DNA of 34,870 bases. Origin: Clostridium sp. Its GTDB lineage: Bacteria > Bacillota > Clostridia > Clostridiales > Clostridiaceae. Every line of letters starts with the position of its first letter. Position 1 is the stretch's first letter. Shown here piece after piece: positions 15,633 through 23,385 of the stretch. The stretch covers positions 1-34,870 of the forward strand of contig JARLHR010000057.1 of the NCBI GenBank assembly GCA_031292145.1, given 5' to 3'. The notes beneath the pieces were generated by a model. The model saw only the letters and a program-made list of their open reading frames with translations. It made no database searches and was not told the DNA's origin. Both the position numbers and the translations under genes were made by a program.

Positions 15633-17057
15633 TCATGTTTCATCAGCCACTAAATGAGGAAGGAAAAAAACAAAAATAAGTGCTGCCGCTAGAATTAAAA
15701 TTCCAAAATAATAAGTATCTCTTTGTGCAAGCAAGTAAACACCTTTTTCACTTAAATTCGGAGTTTTATTATAAACTAGCTGTCGAGAAGTTAAAATCAC
15801 ACTGCTAGATGCTACCCCTAGTGTCTGTCCAAGATTACGCATAGTTGCTAGCATTCCTGAAGCAATGCCAGCATGTTCCCTTGGTGCAGAATTTAAAATT
15901 GCTGTATTTATAGAAGAAACACTGAGACCATTTCCAATTCCTGCACCCAGCAATGCTAGAATAACTATAACATAAACGGAAGACTCTTTTAAAGAACTCA
16001 TTAGAAGGCAGCTTCCGCAAATAAATATTAATCCAATACATGCTGGTAAACGAGTTCCGTGTTTATCAGTCATACTACCTCCAACAGGCGACATTACCAT
16101 CATCATGATAGGAGATGCCAACATAATCAGACCTGACTTGTCTGATGGCAATAATAATATATCAATTAAATAGAATGGTACTAAATAAGTTATTAACTGT
16201 TGCACCAAATACGAAAGCATACATACCACATTAGCTATGGAAAATGTTCTGCTTTTAAATAGTTCTAAAGACATCAAAGGCGATTTTGCACGTTTTTCAT
16301 ATATTATAAATATATACAATGTCAATGTACTCAAGAGCATGCATCCCAAAAAAGAAGCTGATTTCCATCCCCAGTTATTGCTAAAGTTAAGTCCTATTGA
16401 AAGAGCACCTGCTGACGTTCCAAATAAAGCTCCACCAAGCCAGTCCATATTTTTCCCTTCAGAAGCCTCTATCCTATCCTCTGGTATAACAAAATGAGTT
16501 GAAATAAAACCCAGAATACAAAATGGCACGTTAAAATAGAAAATAGCATGCCATGATAAATTAGATAATAAAACTCCTCCAATTGTAGGTCCTGCAGCCA
16601 ATCCTATGGAAATAAATACAGAATTGATACCAAGTGCCTTACCACGTTCGGTTGAATCAAAAGTTCGGCTAACAATAGCCTGTGTAATTGAAATCATAAT
16701 GCTATATCCTATCCCCTGCAAACAGCGAAAAAAAATCAATGTTCCTAAGTTTACCGACAATAATGATGCTGCCATACATACAGCTCCAAAAAATAAAAAG
16801 CCAATTTTAAACTGCCTTTTGTATCCATAAATTTCTGCTGTACGCCCTAAAATAAGCAAAGTGCAACATGGAATCAATGAATATACAAGTGCTAACCAGC
16901 TTACGTTATTCTGACTAACGCCAAATTCTTTTGCCAATGTTGGAAGGGCAAGATTTAAACTATTAATGGAAAATGACACAACTAAATTTGCCATACTAGT
17001 GACTGCAAAAATCATCCACTTCCCATATTTCCTTTCGTATAATTTATTCACTTTCAT
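15633..17057 (-). CDS. MFS drug exporter, DHA2 (EmrB/QacA-like) type
   Basis: 474 residues with about 13-14 hydrophobic segments, starting after GGGGATAT. 'NSLNLALPTLAKEFGVSQNNVSWLAL'-type sequence in helix 1 (residues about 31-56), 'GRTAEIYGYKRQFKIG' (MFS motif A) and 'GIGYSIMISITQAIVSRTF' after helix 4 fit the DHA2 family. 'SRTFDSTERGKALGINS' and 'GLAAGPTIGGVL' form motif C, typical of antiporters. It should export toxic organic compounds across the cytoplasmic membrane with proton exchange. There is no regulator next to it, and the substrate is unknown. Confidence 0.88.
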   Translation of the reverse strand: MKVNKLYERKYGKWMIFAVTSMANLVVSFSINSLNLALPTLAKEFGVSQNNVSWLALVYSLIPCCTLLILGRTAEIYGYKRQFKIGFLFFGAVCMAASLLSVNLGTLIFFRCLQGIGYSIMISITQAIVSRTFDSTERGKALGINSVFISIGLAAGPTIGGVLLSNLSWHAIFYFNVPFCILGFISTHFVIPEDRIEASEGKNMDWLGGALFGTSAGALSIGLNFSNNWGWKSASFLGCMLLSTLTLYIFIIYEKRAKSPLMSLELFKSRTFSIANVVCMLSYLVQQLITYLVPFYLIDILLLPSDKSGLIMLASPIMMMVMSPVGGSMTDKHGTRLPACIGLIFICGSCLLMSSLKESSVYVIVILALLGAGIGNGLSVSSINTAILNSAPREHAGIASGMLATMRNLGQTLGVASSSVILTSRQLVYNKTPNLSEKGVYLLAQRDTYYFGILILAAALIFVFFLPHLVADET

Positions 17058-17274
17058 ATATCCCCTTTTATAACTCCACTACTCTTACTTATTATAGCTT
17101 ATATGATAATATTTGTTAAATAAGTTTTATTGAAGTCATACTCATTTATATTGCTATGATCTTAATGGGTTGAAAGCTTCCTTTCTATACTATTACAAGC
17201 AATAAAACCGCCCTTCTATTATTAATTATATTTTTACTTTTTGTACTCTTTAGTATGATTTATTATAATTCTTA

Positions 17275-18384
17275 TTATCTATTTGCATACCAGCTCCTAA
17301 TAATTTCAGTACTTTCATCACTTGGATAATATCTCTTGTCACCACTGGTTTCTCCTATGGCAAATACTGAAAAACCAAGATTCCAATGTTCATTTTCAAA
17401 CACATTTCTATATGCTTCAAAACAATTTGCTTGTTCCCTATTGTTTAAAGTATTGGAAATCAAAGGATTATGCGGCTCCACTGAAGCTTTATTAGTTCTT
17501 GGAAAACCTAATTCTCCAAAGAAAACTGGTTTATTCCATTTATCATTAAAGTTTTTTATTTCTTGTTTAATATTCTGTTTTCTATTAAATTTTGTTGTGC
17601 TTTGAAGCGCCTTTGTTAAATATTCTGTTGTATTTGTATCATTTTCTGTAAGTTCAAAATAAGAAGCTATCGAAATAAAATCTACTTTTGAAAATACTTT
17701 ATTATTTAATTTAGCTTTATATTTTTCTGTATATTCCGGCGCAAAGTCAGCTGCAGTAACCCAGAAATTAGTCCTATAAGTCACTAACCCCTTATAACGT
17801 TCTCTAACATAATCAATCATGTCACACATATTATCTTCATCTGATTCCATATATACAAAACTTGTTCCTGCATTTAATGCATCCACATGATATGGTACAG
17901 CCACATCTTTAATTAACTTTCCCAAAACATTAGTTTTCCAACTATAAAAGAAGTTATTAATATTGTCTGGCTTCCATTCTGTTTCTCCTACACTTCCATT
18001 TTCTATCCACGGGTAAGGTTCTATTATTATATTTATTTTCTTAAACCTCAGTTTTTTAATTAATTCTATGGCCCGGTTTTCACTCCAACTCTCTATTGAC
18101 ATATTACTAGAAGTTCTAGTATCAATATTTATAACTACTGGAATATTTAAAGTATTTAGTTGAAGTTTGTCTATATCTTTAAGTACTTGATCTATATTAT
18201 AATCAGTAGATAAATTTCCTGATTTAATTTTAGTATCAAATTTTAAATTTAATGTTTTACCCTCTATTTTATTTATCATTTCATTTATGTATCCTCTAGA
18301 ATTTACATTTAGGTTATAAGCATAATAAGCACTTGATAATATGCTTATTAAAATAATTATTAAAATTGCCCTTTTCTTTGTCAT
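17275..18384 (-). CDS. Membrane-anchored GH113-like TIM-barrel protein
   Basis: I start at the ATG at 18384 (369 residues), just after CAGGGGG. Residues about 5-23 are one hydrophobic helix (signal anchor), so the rest is probably outside the cell. The body resembles glycoside hydrolase family 113 (beta-mannanase relatives of GH5): 'IIIEPYPW' near 123, 'ALNAGTSFVYMES' at 169-181, 'GLVTYRTNFW' near 200 and 'PVFFGELGFPRT' near 290. The last would hold the nucleophile Glu291. Where GH113 enzymes have the acid/base Glu ('GTE'), this protein reads 'GTS' (Ser175), so activity is doubtful. The start codon overlaps the stop of the 55-residue ORF upstream (ATGA), which implies translational coupling. 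Confidence 0.75.
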   Translation of the reverse strand: MTKKRAILIIILISILSSAYYAYNLNVNSRGYINEMINKIEGKTLNLKFDTKIKSGNLSTDYNIDQVLKDIDKLQLNTLNIPVVINIDTRTSSNMSIESWSENRAIELIKKLRFKKINIIIEPYPWIENGSVGETEWKPDNINNFFYSWKTNVLGKLIKDVAVPYHVDALNAGTSFVYMESDEDNMCDMIDYVRERYKGLVTYRTNFWVTAADFAPEYTEKYKAKLNNKVFSKVDFISIASYFELTENDTNTTEYLTKALQSTTKFNRKQNIKQEIKNFNDKWNKPVFFGELGFPRTNKASVEPHNPLISNTLNNREQANCFEAYRNVFENEHWNLGFSVFAIGETSGDKRYYPSDESTEIIRSWYANR

Positions 18385-18548
18385 ATTTCCCCCTGTAAAC
18401 ATTTGCAGCGACTATACACCTCATTGTAATCATCCAACTCATTTTCTGCTTTAAACAATAAATTTTCTATATTTAGTGTAATATATTGGCTTTTAAATTT
18501 AGTTGAAACAGCAAAACCAATTCCATTAATTGTACTAATAATTTTCAT
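18381..18548 (-). CDS. 55-residue protein coupled to the GH113-like gene
   Basis: An ATG at 18548 follows AAGGAGAAAACTTT. The frame is open for 55 codons and ends in a TGA that overlaps the ATG of the next gene by two bases. The product starts 'MKIISTINGIGFAVSTKFKS', has 'YITLNIENLLFKAENELDD' and ends 'YSRCKCLQGEI'. It has no membrane segment, is mixed helix/strand in character, and has a C-x-C near the end. I do not recognise a family. The excellent ribosome site and ATGA overlap argue that it is really translated, and its product may act with the anchored GH113-like protein or simply control its translation. Confidence 0.6.
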   Translation of the reverse strand: MKIISTINGIGFAVSTKFKSQYITLNIENLLFKAENELDDYNEVYSRCKCLQGEI

Positions 18549-18759
18549 AAAGTTTTCTCCTTACTAACTCCTCAAACGGTTGTTCATAGTTTATCAAAAT
18601 CAACTCAAAATTCTCCTTATTATAACATATTTTATAAATATACTTAATTTTATCTCCTCTAACACACCTGTGAATTTTACTTAATTATTTCCATACATAT
18701 TTATCAATAGCAGAGGCATAATAAATTTGTCAGCTATATAAAGTAAGGAGGAATTAAAC

Positions 18760-18918
18760 ATGGATCATAATTCAAGTATAGGATGCACAGTTACAGAATG
18801 TAAATTCCACTGTAAAGACCACGATTATTGTAGTTTAGACAAAATTCAGGTTATAAAACATTCTCCATCTGCAGATACTGTTGAAAATACAGACTGTGGC
18901 AGCTTTAAGAAATGGTAA
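18760..18918 (+). CDS. DUF1540 cysteine-rich small protein
   Basis: A 52-residue ORF with AAGGAGG nine bases upstream of the ATG. Its cysteine spacing, 'IGCTVTECKFHCKDHDYCSL', then 'TDCGSF' near the end, matches the DUF1540 family of short Clostridium/Bacillus proteins. The conserved Cys/His pattern suggests a metal-binding knuckle. The role is unknown; members are often found in spore formers. A perfect 40-base palindrome directly after the stop serves as terminator. Confidence 0.78.
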   Translation: MDHNSSIGCTVTECKFHCKDHDYCSLDKIQVIKHSPSADTVENTDCGSFKKW

Positions 18919-18921
18919 TCT

Positions 18922-18961
18922 AAATAAAGCAGAAGTGGAAATTTCCACTTCTGCTTTATTT
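18922..18961. terminator. Perfect 40-base palindrome, two-way terminator
   Basis: Positions 18922-18941 are the exact reverse complement of 18942-18961 (AAATAAAGCAGAAGTGGAAA and its complement). The hairpin starts four bases after the DUF1540 stop. Its AT-rich outer stem gives TTTATTT on both strands, so it can stop transcripts from either side. On the minus strand it also marks where the flavodoxin-like fragment at 18957-19061 stops resembling a protein. Confidence 0.85.
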
Positions 18962-19061
18962 CAATTGTATTTTTTTCTATCAATCTTTGTTCAATTAGCT
19001 TAATAGTCTTATAAGTATAACCGTTCGTTCTAGGACTACCTACTATGACTAATACTTTCAT
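18957..19061 (-). pseudogene. 5' fragment of a flavodoxin / NADPH-dependent FMN reductase gene
   Basis: An ATG at 19061 with GGAGGCGG upstream starts 'MKVLVIVGSPRTNGYTYKTI', the first strand and FMN phosphate-binding loop of the flavodoxin-like fold. It continues for about 35 residues ('KLIEQRLIEKNTIEI'). At 18961 the frame enters the terminator palindrome and then antisense DUF1540 sequence, so the remainder of the gene (usually 180 or so residues) is missing. This is a truncated gene whose ribosome site survives. Confidence 0.75.
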
Positions 19062-19173
19062 ATTTCCGCCTCCACATATTTATGGTTCAGTTAACAATTA
19101 ATAATAAATATTAAAAAAAGTTTAATCAAGAAAATATAGAATTTTACTTCTAACTTTTAAATAATAGGTACAC

Positions 19174-19359
19174 TTACATTTCTCTTATTATTCTATAAGA
19201 TACCCGGTCCTTCATTTTGCCATCATGCCATTCTTTCATCTTATATTCGCCTTCTTTTATCATCCCACACTTTTGCATTACTCGTTCTGAACCCACATTT
19301 TTCTTTATGCACCCAGTTGAAATTCTAAATACATTATTTTCTTCAAAATTGAATGTTAT
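19174..19359 (-). pseudogene. C-terminal fragment of a RimJ/RimL-type GNAT acetyltransferase
   Basis: An open frame begins where the YbaK-like gene stops and ends at a TAA at 19174. It has no start codon or ribosome site. It reads 'VFRISTGCIKKNVGSERVMQ', 'KCGMIKEGEYKMKEWHDGK' and 'DRVSYRIIREM'. That is the standard C-terminus of ribosomal-protein-type N-acetyltransferases (N-x-x-S-x-R-x-M-x-K-x-G-F/M followed by D-x-x-x-Y-x-I). The acetyl-CoA binding half is gone. Confidence 0.75.
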
Positions 19360-19850
19360 ATATCTACATAATTAATCCTATTTTCGTGCCACTTTATAAA
19401 CTTTTCCAAATCTGCATATGAAACCCCTATGGTAGCCGTGTTTACATTTGGATGAAAATTCACAGTATCTGAACTGATTAAATCTCTATCTACTAAAACT
19501 GTTACTACTCTTTCTATATCATTGATTATTCCAAATGGAGTAACAGAACCTGGTTTAAGTCCTAAATATTTATATAACCTCTCCTCTGAAGCTAAGGATA
19601 AATTTGTACTTCCTATTTGTTTAGATAAAGATTTTAAGTCAACCTTTTTTGCATCATCTAAAATTACAAGATAATGAACATCGCCTTTTCTATTTCTTAA
19701 AAATAAATTTTTGCAATGCTGTCCTGAAATACGTATTTCTAATTTATTCGCTTCTTCAACAGTATATACAGCTTCGTGCTCATATCTAATATATTTAATT
19801 TCCAATAAATTTAGAATATCATATACTTTTTGCTCAATTTCATTAATCAT
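19356..19850 (-). CDS. YbaK/PrdX-type aminoacyl-tRNA editing protein (ProX family)
   Basis: The 164-residue protein belongs to the YbaK/INS superfamily, in the PrdX/ProXp-ala branch, which hydrolyses mischarged tRNA such as Ala-tRNA(Pro) in the cytosol. Seen in the sequence: 'YEHEAVYTVEEA' near 23-34, 'GQHCKNLFLRNRKGD' near 43-57 (containing the conserved catalytic-region Lys), 'LGLKPGSVTPFGI' near 96-108 and 'NFHPNVNTATIGVS' near 131-144. These are the branch signatures, and length is full. In clostridia with proline reductase the same family is called PrdX, but no prd genes are nearby, so a general editing role is more likely. It follows the GNAT at 19888 by 37 bases, so the two may be cotranscribed. 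Confidence 0.87.
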   Translation of the reverse strand: MINEIEQKVYDILNLLEIKYIRYEHEAVYTVEEANKLEIRISGQHCKNLFLRNRKGDVHYLVILDDAKKVDLKSLSKQIGSTNLSLASEERLYKYLGLKPGSVTPFGIINDIERVVTVLVDRDLISSDTVNFHPNVNTATIGVSYADLEKFIKWHENRINYVDI

Positions 19851-19887
19851 AATTTATCTTTTACTCCCTCCATATAATATAGCTCCT

Positions 19888-20328
19888 CTAAATATCTTTG
19901 CCCATGATTGCCATTGTAGTCCATTCTAAAAAATTATTTTTTAAATAAAAATTATTTGTACCATTTCCTTTTGAAGTAAATAAAACAATTGTAGTTACAC
20001 CTACTGCCTTTAATCTTACTTCCAATTCCTTAATCAATCTGCGTCCAATACCTTTTCCTTGCAATTGATTTGAAACAAACAGTTCTTTTAAATTGTAATG
20101 AATTCCATCATAATATTGCTCATAATTCCCGAAGATAGCTCCCTTTATCTCACCATCTTCCATATACAAAACTCCTTCAAAATTTGGAGCAATAAAAATG
20201 TCATTCAATCTTTTACCTGCGGTTTCTAATGTCCATTTATCATTCCAAGGTTCGCTGTTAAATACTTTTATAAAAAGTTCTAAACATTTTAATATGTGTT
20301 CATTTTTAATACTAATAATATTATCCAT
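19888..20328 (-). CDS. GNAT family N-acetyltransferase
   Basis: I use the ATG at 20328 (146 residues), nine bases after GGAG. An ATG 15 bases earlier lies before that site. 'LKELFVSNQLQGKGIGRRLI' near 85-105 is the acetyl-CoA pyrophosphate loop (Q-x-x-G-x-G/A) of the fold, and 'FYLKNNFLEW' is the C-terminal strand region. 'NSEPWNDKWTLETAGKRL' near the N-terminus recalls the group annotated as aminoglycoside 6'-acetyltransferase-like, but that is not enough to claim drug resistance. The acceptor is unknown. Confidence 0.82.
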   Translation of the reverse strand: MDNIISIKNEHILKCLELFIKVFNSEPWNDKWTLETAGKRLNDIFIAPNFEGVLYMEDGEIKGAIFGNYEQYYDGIHYNLKELFVSNQLQGKGIGRRLIKELEVRLKAVGVTTIVLFTSKGNGTNNFYLKNNFLEWTTMAIMGKDI

Positions 20329-20498
20329 ATCTCTTGTCTCCATTCATACGTTAATGCTATTCTTAAAATCTATTCCAACTATAAGTTTTTATTTTGACTT
20401 TTAAGCAATTCTCTTATCTCAATTAAAACTTTATGATTTTCCTTTAACAATTTTGTATTTAAAGACCTGTCAATTGCCAGTTGTATTATTACACTGAT

Positions 20499-20609
20499 TT
20501 ATTCAAAAACAAATCAGACTCTTTTAATTAAATTACTTTCAATTTCATAGATTGCAACAGCCTTTTTAATAGTAAACTTTTCTAATCCAGAAACATGCTC
20601 ATGATCTAT
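20499..20609 (-). pseudogene. C-terminal remnant resembling a SnoaL/NTF2-like protein, with in-frame TGA
   Basis: A 36-codon stretch reads 'IDHEHVSGLEKFTIKKAVAI', 'YEIESNLIKRV', then a TGA, then 'FVFE' and a TAA. In SnoaL/NTF2-like proteins this last strand usually reads R-V-W-F, so the TGA stands where TGG (Trp) is expected. No start or ribosome site is visible and the N-terminal part is missing. The family call is from pattern memory only. Confidence 0.4.
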
Positions 20610-20613
20610 TACT

Positions 20614-20906
20614 TTATTTCAAATAACTTATTAAGATAAATAAATTAATCCCTATTTCCTTCTTAGCTTCTCTTAATACAGCTTCAAAACTGTCCTCTCC
20701 CGCAATTACAGAACCAACAGTTGTTTTCCATGTATTGTCAATACCCTTTTGTTGGGTGTACGTTTCGTAATTAAATATTCTCCATCACTATTTTTTATCC
20801 ATCTATGTACAATAAGATAATATTCATCTTGTCTAATAGGCTGTCCGCGTTCAATAGTACTCCCAGTCTTATTACCATTTTCATCGAGTATATCCCAAAG
20901 TTCCAT
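20614..20906 (-). pseudogene. Frameshifted NUDIX hydrolase
   Basis: The gene starts well: an ATG at 20906 after GGAAGGAAG, 'MELWDILDENGNKTGSTIER', then 'YLIVHRWIKNSDGEYLITKR'. That is the start of an isopentenyl-diphosphate-isomerase-like NUDIX protein. At about 20745-20750 the frame shifts. The continuing frame reads 'DNTWKTTVGSVIAGEDS' and 'FEAVLREAKKEIGI', the NUDIX box (G-x5-E-x7-R-E-x2-E-E-x-G with A-K-K for the usual acids). It then stops at 20614 after about 20 further residues, so the C-terminus is also lost. The original frame runs on to a meaningless stop at 20706. Confidence 0.8.
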
Positions 20907-20964
20907 TTTATATTGCTTCCTTCCCTTACCTAAAAATCCATCATGTGTAATATACTGCTATAAA

Positions 20965-21315
20965 TTATATTGTTTTTTCTTTTTGTGAGCTCATTAATTT
21001 GTTATAATCCTTTCCCCATTCACACATGGAACTTAATATAGGTTTTATACTTTCTCCAATTTCTGTAAGCCTATATTCAACTCTAGGTGGAACTTCTGCA
21101 TAAACTTCTCTATAAATTATTCCATCACTTTCTAACTCTCTTAGCTGCATTGTTAATGTTTTTTGAGTAATTCCTACCAATAGCCTTTGAAGTTCATTAA
21201 ATCTAATAGTACCTTTTGATAAATGCCAGAGAATTGCTATCTTCCACTTACCACTCAAAATGTTTATTACCACATTCATAGGACAGTCATATTCCATATT
21301 TATTGATTTTGCCAT
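20965..21315 (-). CDS. HxlR-family transcriptional regulator
   Basis: The 116-residue protein has the HxlR winged-helix pattern: 'CPMNVVINILSGKWKIAILW' at about 11-30 with the conserved N-terminal Cys11, 'GTIRFNELQRLLVGITQKTL' as the recognition helix region, and 'YRLTEIGESI' as the wing and dimer helix. Many HxlR proteins sense electrophiles or thiol stress through that Cys. It is divergent from a nitroreductase-MFS pair, and the intergenic region contains a promoter and palindrome, so control of that pair and of itself is likely. Confidence 0.92.
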   Translation of the reverse strand: MAKSINMEYDCPMNVVINILSGKWKIAILWHLSKGTIRFNELQRLLVGITQKTLTMQLRELESDGIIYREVYAEVPPRVEYRLTEIGESIKPILSSMCEWGKDYNKLMSSQKEKTI

Positions 21316-21372
21316 ATTCTTGCTTCACCTACTTCATTTTCGTTTTTTAATTCATTACCATTTATTAGATTA

Positions 21373-21408
21373 ATAGTATCATTTTTGACACTACATTTCA
21401 AATTAGTG
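21373..21408 (-). promoter_or_regulatory. hxlR promoter and putative HxlR operator
   Basis: On the minus strand, -35 TTGAAA (plus 21396-21401), a 17-base spacer and -10 TACTAT (plus 21373-21378) form a good vegetative promoter for hxlR. The 20-base near-palindrome CACTA-N10-TAGTG at 21389-21408 covers its -35 and would also sit in front of the nitroreductase gene. A TTGACA at 21385-21390 points the other way, but I find no -10 at normal distance. Confidence 0.6.
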
Positions 21409-21472
21409 CGTACTTTAATAAGTCTATTTTTAATGTTACTATTTTATAAAACTAGAAGGAGGAATAAAATTT

Positions 21473-22027
21473 ATGAATGAAATTTTAAAAGTAATTAAAC
21501 GCAGGAGAAGTATCCGTTCATATCTACCAACGCAATTAAAACAAGAAGATTTAGAATTAATTATTGAAGCAGGTGTTTATGCACCTTCTGGTCATAATGA
21601 TCAACCATGGCATTTTACCGTGATTCAAAATAAAGGAGTAATACAATATATTAGTGATAAAGCTAAAGAATTAATGTTAGAGTCAAATGTTGACTGGATG
21701 AAAAAAATGGGAGCTAACCCAAACATAAATTTAGCTCATAATGCTCCAACATTAATTATTGTATCAGGTAATAAAAGTGCACTTTCCCCTAAAACCGATT
21801 GCTCAGCTGCAATTCAAAATATGCTTCTTGCTTCTGAAAGTTTAAACATTGGTTCTGTTTGGCTTGGACTAATAAACTTCTTCTTTAAACTAGACGATGA
21901 ATTAAAAAAACTTGGTGTGCCAGATGGATATGAATCTTATTATGGTGTAGCTTTAGGTTACAAATCAACTGAAAAAGAACTGATTTCACCTAAAAGAAAT
22001 TTAAATGTAGTAAATTATGTACTATAA
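21473..22027 (+). CDS. Nitroreductase family protein
   Basis: 184 residues after AGAAGGAGG. 'IKRRRSIRSYLPTQLKQEDL' near the N-terminus is the FMN phosphate-binding Arg cluster, 'YAPSGHNDQPWHFTVI' at about 36-51 is the signature strand, and 'GSVWLGLINF' with 'ALGYK' closes the flavin site. Proteins of this family are FMN-dependent NAD(P)H oxidoreductases that reduce nitroaromatics, quinones or enones. The gene is first in a pair with the MFS transporter 43 bases downstream and is divergent from hxlR, suggesting a reduce-and-export response to an electrophilic compound. Confidence 0.9.
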   Translation: MNEILKVIKRRRSIRSYLPTQLKQEDLELIIEAGVYAPSGHNDQPWHFTVIQNKGVIQYISDKAKELMLESNVDWMKKMGANPNINLAHNAPTLIIVSGNKSALSPKTDCSAAIQNMLLASESLNIGSVWLGLINFFFKLDDELKKLGVPDGYESYYGVALGYKSTEKELISPKRNLNVVNYVL

Positions 22028-22070
22028 ATACTGCATTTTGATTAAATATTAGAAAGGACTATATCGTACT

Positions 22071-23297
22071 ATGAATAATAAAAAAAATGTGAGAAATTCA
22101 AATGGAATTGTGTTTATTTTGTTTATGATTATCTTTTTAATCGGTTCTGATACCTTCTTGGTTTCTCCACTATTACCAACATTAAGCAAAGATTTTAATA
22201 TTACAGTATCTCAGGCTGGGCTTTTAGTAATTGCCTATTCCCTTCCCTACGCAATTTGTGGTTTTGCTTTTGGACCTTTATCTGATCAAATAGGAAGAAA
22301 ATCAATGATTAAATGGGGAATACTAGCCTTTACCATATTTACACTACTTTGTGGATGTGCTTGGAATTTCTGGTCTTTATTTATCTTCCGTGTTTTGTCT
22401 GGTATTGCAGCAGCAACTTCACCGCAGGTTTGGGCATCAATAGGAGACCTTGTTCCTTTTGAAAAACGTGGTCGTGTTATTGGAACTGTAACAGCTGCAC
22501 TTTCAATTAGTCAAATTTTAGGAGTTCCATTTGGTGCTTTTATAGCCGGTTCTGCTGGATGGCGTTTTTCTTTCTACGCTCTTGGGATTTTAGGAGTATT
22601 TGTTACTTTATTAGTAATGTTTGCATTCCCTGTAATTAAAAATACTACTGCATTAGTAGCTAAGAATGCATCTTCAAATCTTCTTCACTCTTTAAAGCTT
22701 GTTTTAACAAATAAGAGAGCTGTATCTGGATTATTTGTTACTTTCTTCATGATGTTTGCAAGCTTTGGGATGTATTCTTTCTTAGGGGCATGGCTTTCTA
22801 ATTCATTTAATATGAGTGTTAGTGCAATAGGTACTATTATTGTTGTAGTTGGTTTTGGTAATTTAGTAGGAAATCTTTCAGGTGGCTTCTTAGGTGATTA
22901 CTTTGGTAAAGGACGGGTAGTCATTACAGGTTTAGCAATGTTAGCAATAGCTCTTTTTGTTTTACCTTATACTTCCTCTAATATTATTTTTGCAATTACT
23001 TGTATTCTTGTATGGTTGATGAGTGCTGGTGCATCACTCGCTTCTCTTAATTCAATAATCAGCGAACTTGTACCATCATTGCGCGGGACTGTAATGAGTT
23101 TAAATAGTTCTTTCATGTATATTGGAACCACAATTGGAGTTATTGTCGATGGTACTGCAATTAATAAATTTGGATATGTTGGTATTGGTTTTGCGAATGG
23201 AATCTCTGCATTTATAGCACTGCTTCTAATTTCCTCTATAATAAAATCAAAACGAGAAAAGTTTCAATTAAAAGTTCTGATTAAATTAACTAAATAA
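22071..23297 (+). CDS. MFS transporter, DHA1 type
   Basis: 408 residues with 12 predicted membrane helices. The start ATG follows AAAGGAC. 'LIGSDTFLVSPLLPTLSKDF' in helix 1, 'GPLSDQIGRKSMIKWG' (motif A, residues about 72-87) and 'GVPFGAFIAGSAGWRFSF' (motif C) define a DHA1-type antiporter of the AraJ/Bcr kind. A second partial motif A ('GFLGDYFGKGR') follows helix 8. With the nitroreductase it forms a two-gene unit that HxlR probably controls. The compound exported is unknown. Confidence 0.9.
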   Translation: MNNKKNVRNSNGIVFILFMIIFLIGSDTFLVSPLLPTLSKDFNITVSQAGLLVIAYSLPYAICGFAFGPLSDQIGRKSMIKWGILAFTIFTLLCGCAWNFWSLFIFRVLSGIAAATSPQVWASIGDLVPFEKRGRVIGTVTAALSISQILGVPFGAFIAGSAGWRFSFYALGILGVFVTLLVMFAFPVIKNTTALVAKNASSNLLHSLKLVLTNKRAVSGLFVTFFMMFASFGMYSFLGAWLSNSFNMSVSAIGTIIVVVGFGNLVGNLSGGFLGDYFGKGRVVITGLAMLAIALFVLPYTSSNIIFAITCILVWLMSAGASLASLNSIISELVPSLRGTVMSLNSSFMYIGTTIGVIVDGTAINKFGYVGIGFANGISAFIALLLISSIIKSKREKFQLKVLIKLTK

Positions 23298-23343
23298 TAG
23301 AATTACATTATTTAAATAAGGCATAAACGCATGGGGATTTAAG

Positions 23344-23385
23344 AAAAAAGCCTAAAGAAGAAACATTATATTTCAAACTTTAGGC
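23344..23385 (-). terminator. Terminator on the minus strand after the 23.6-25.2 kb genes
   Basis: GCCTAAAG / CTTTAGGC at 23350-23357 and 23378-23385 forms an 8-bp stem with a 20-base loop. On the minus strand it is followed by TTTTTTCTT. It can end transcripts of the acetyltransferase at 23636. On the plus strand, facing the MFS gene, there is no T-run. Confidence 0.7.

Noticed and set aside
18846-18956. C-terminal half of the minus-strand frame that starts as flavodoxin
   Set aside because: From 18961 onward it is the complement of the terminator palindrome and of DUF1540, so it is not flavodoxin sequence.
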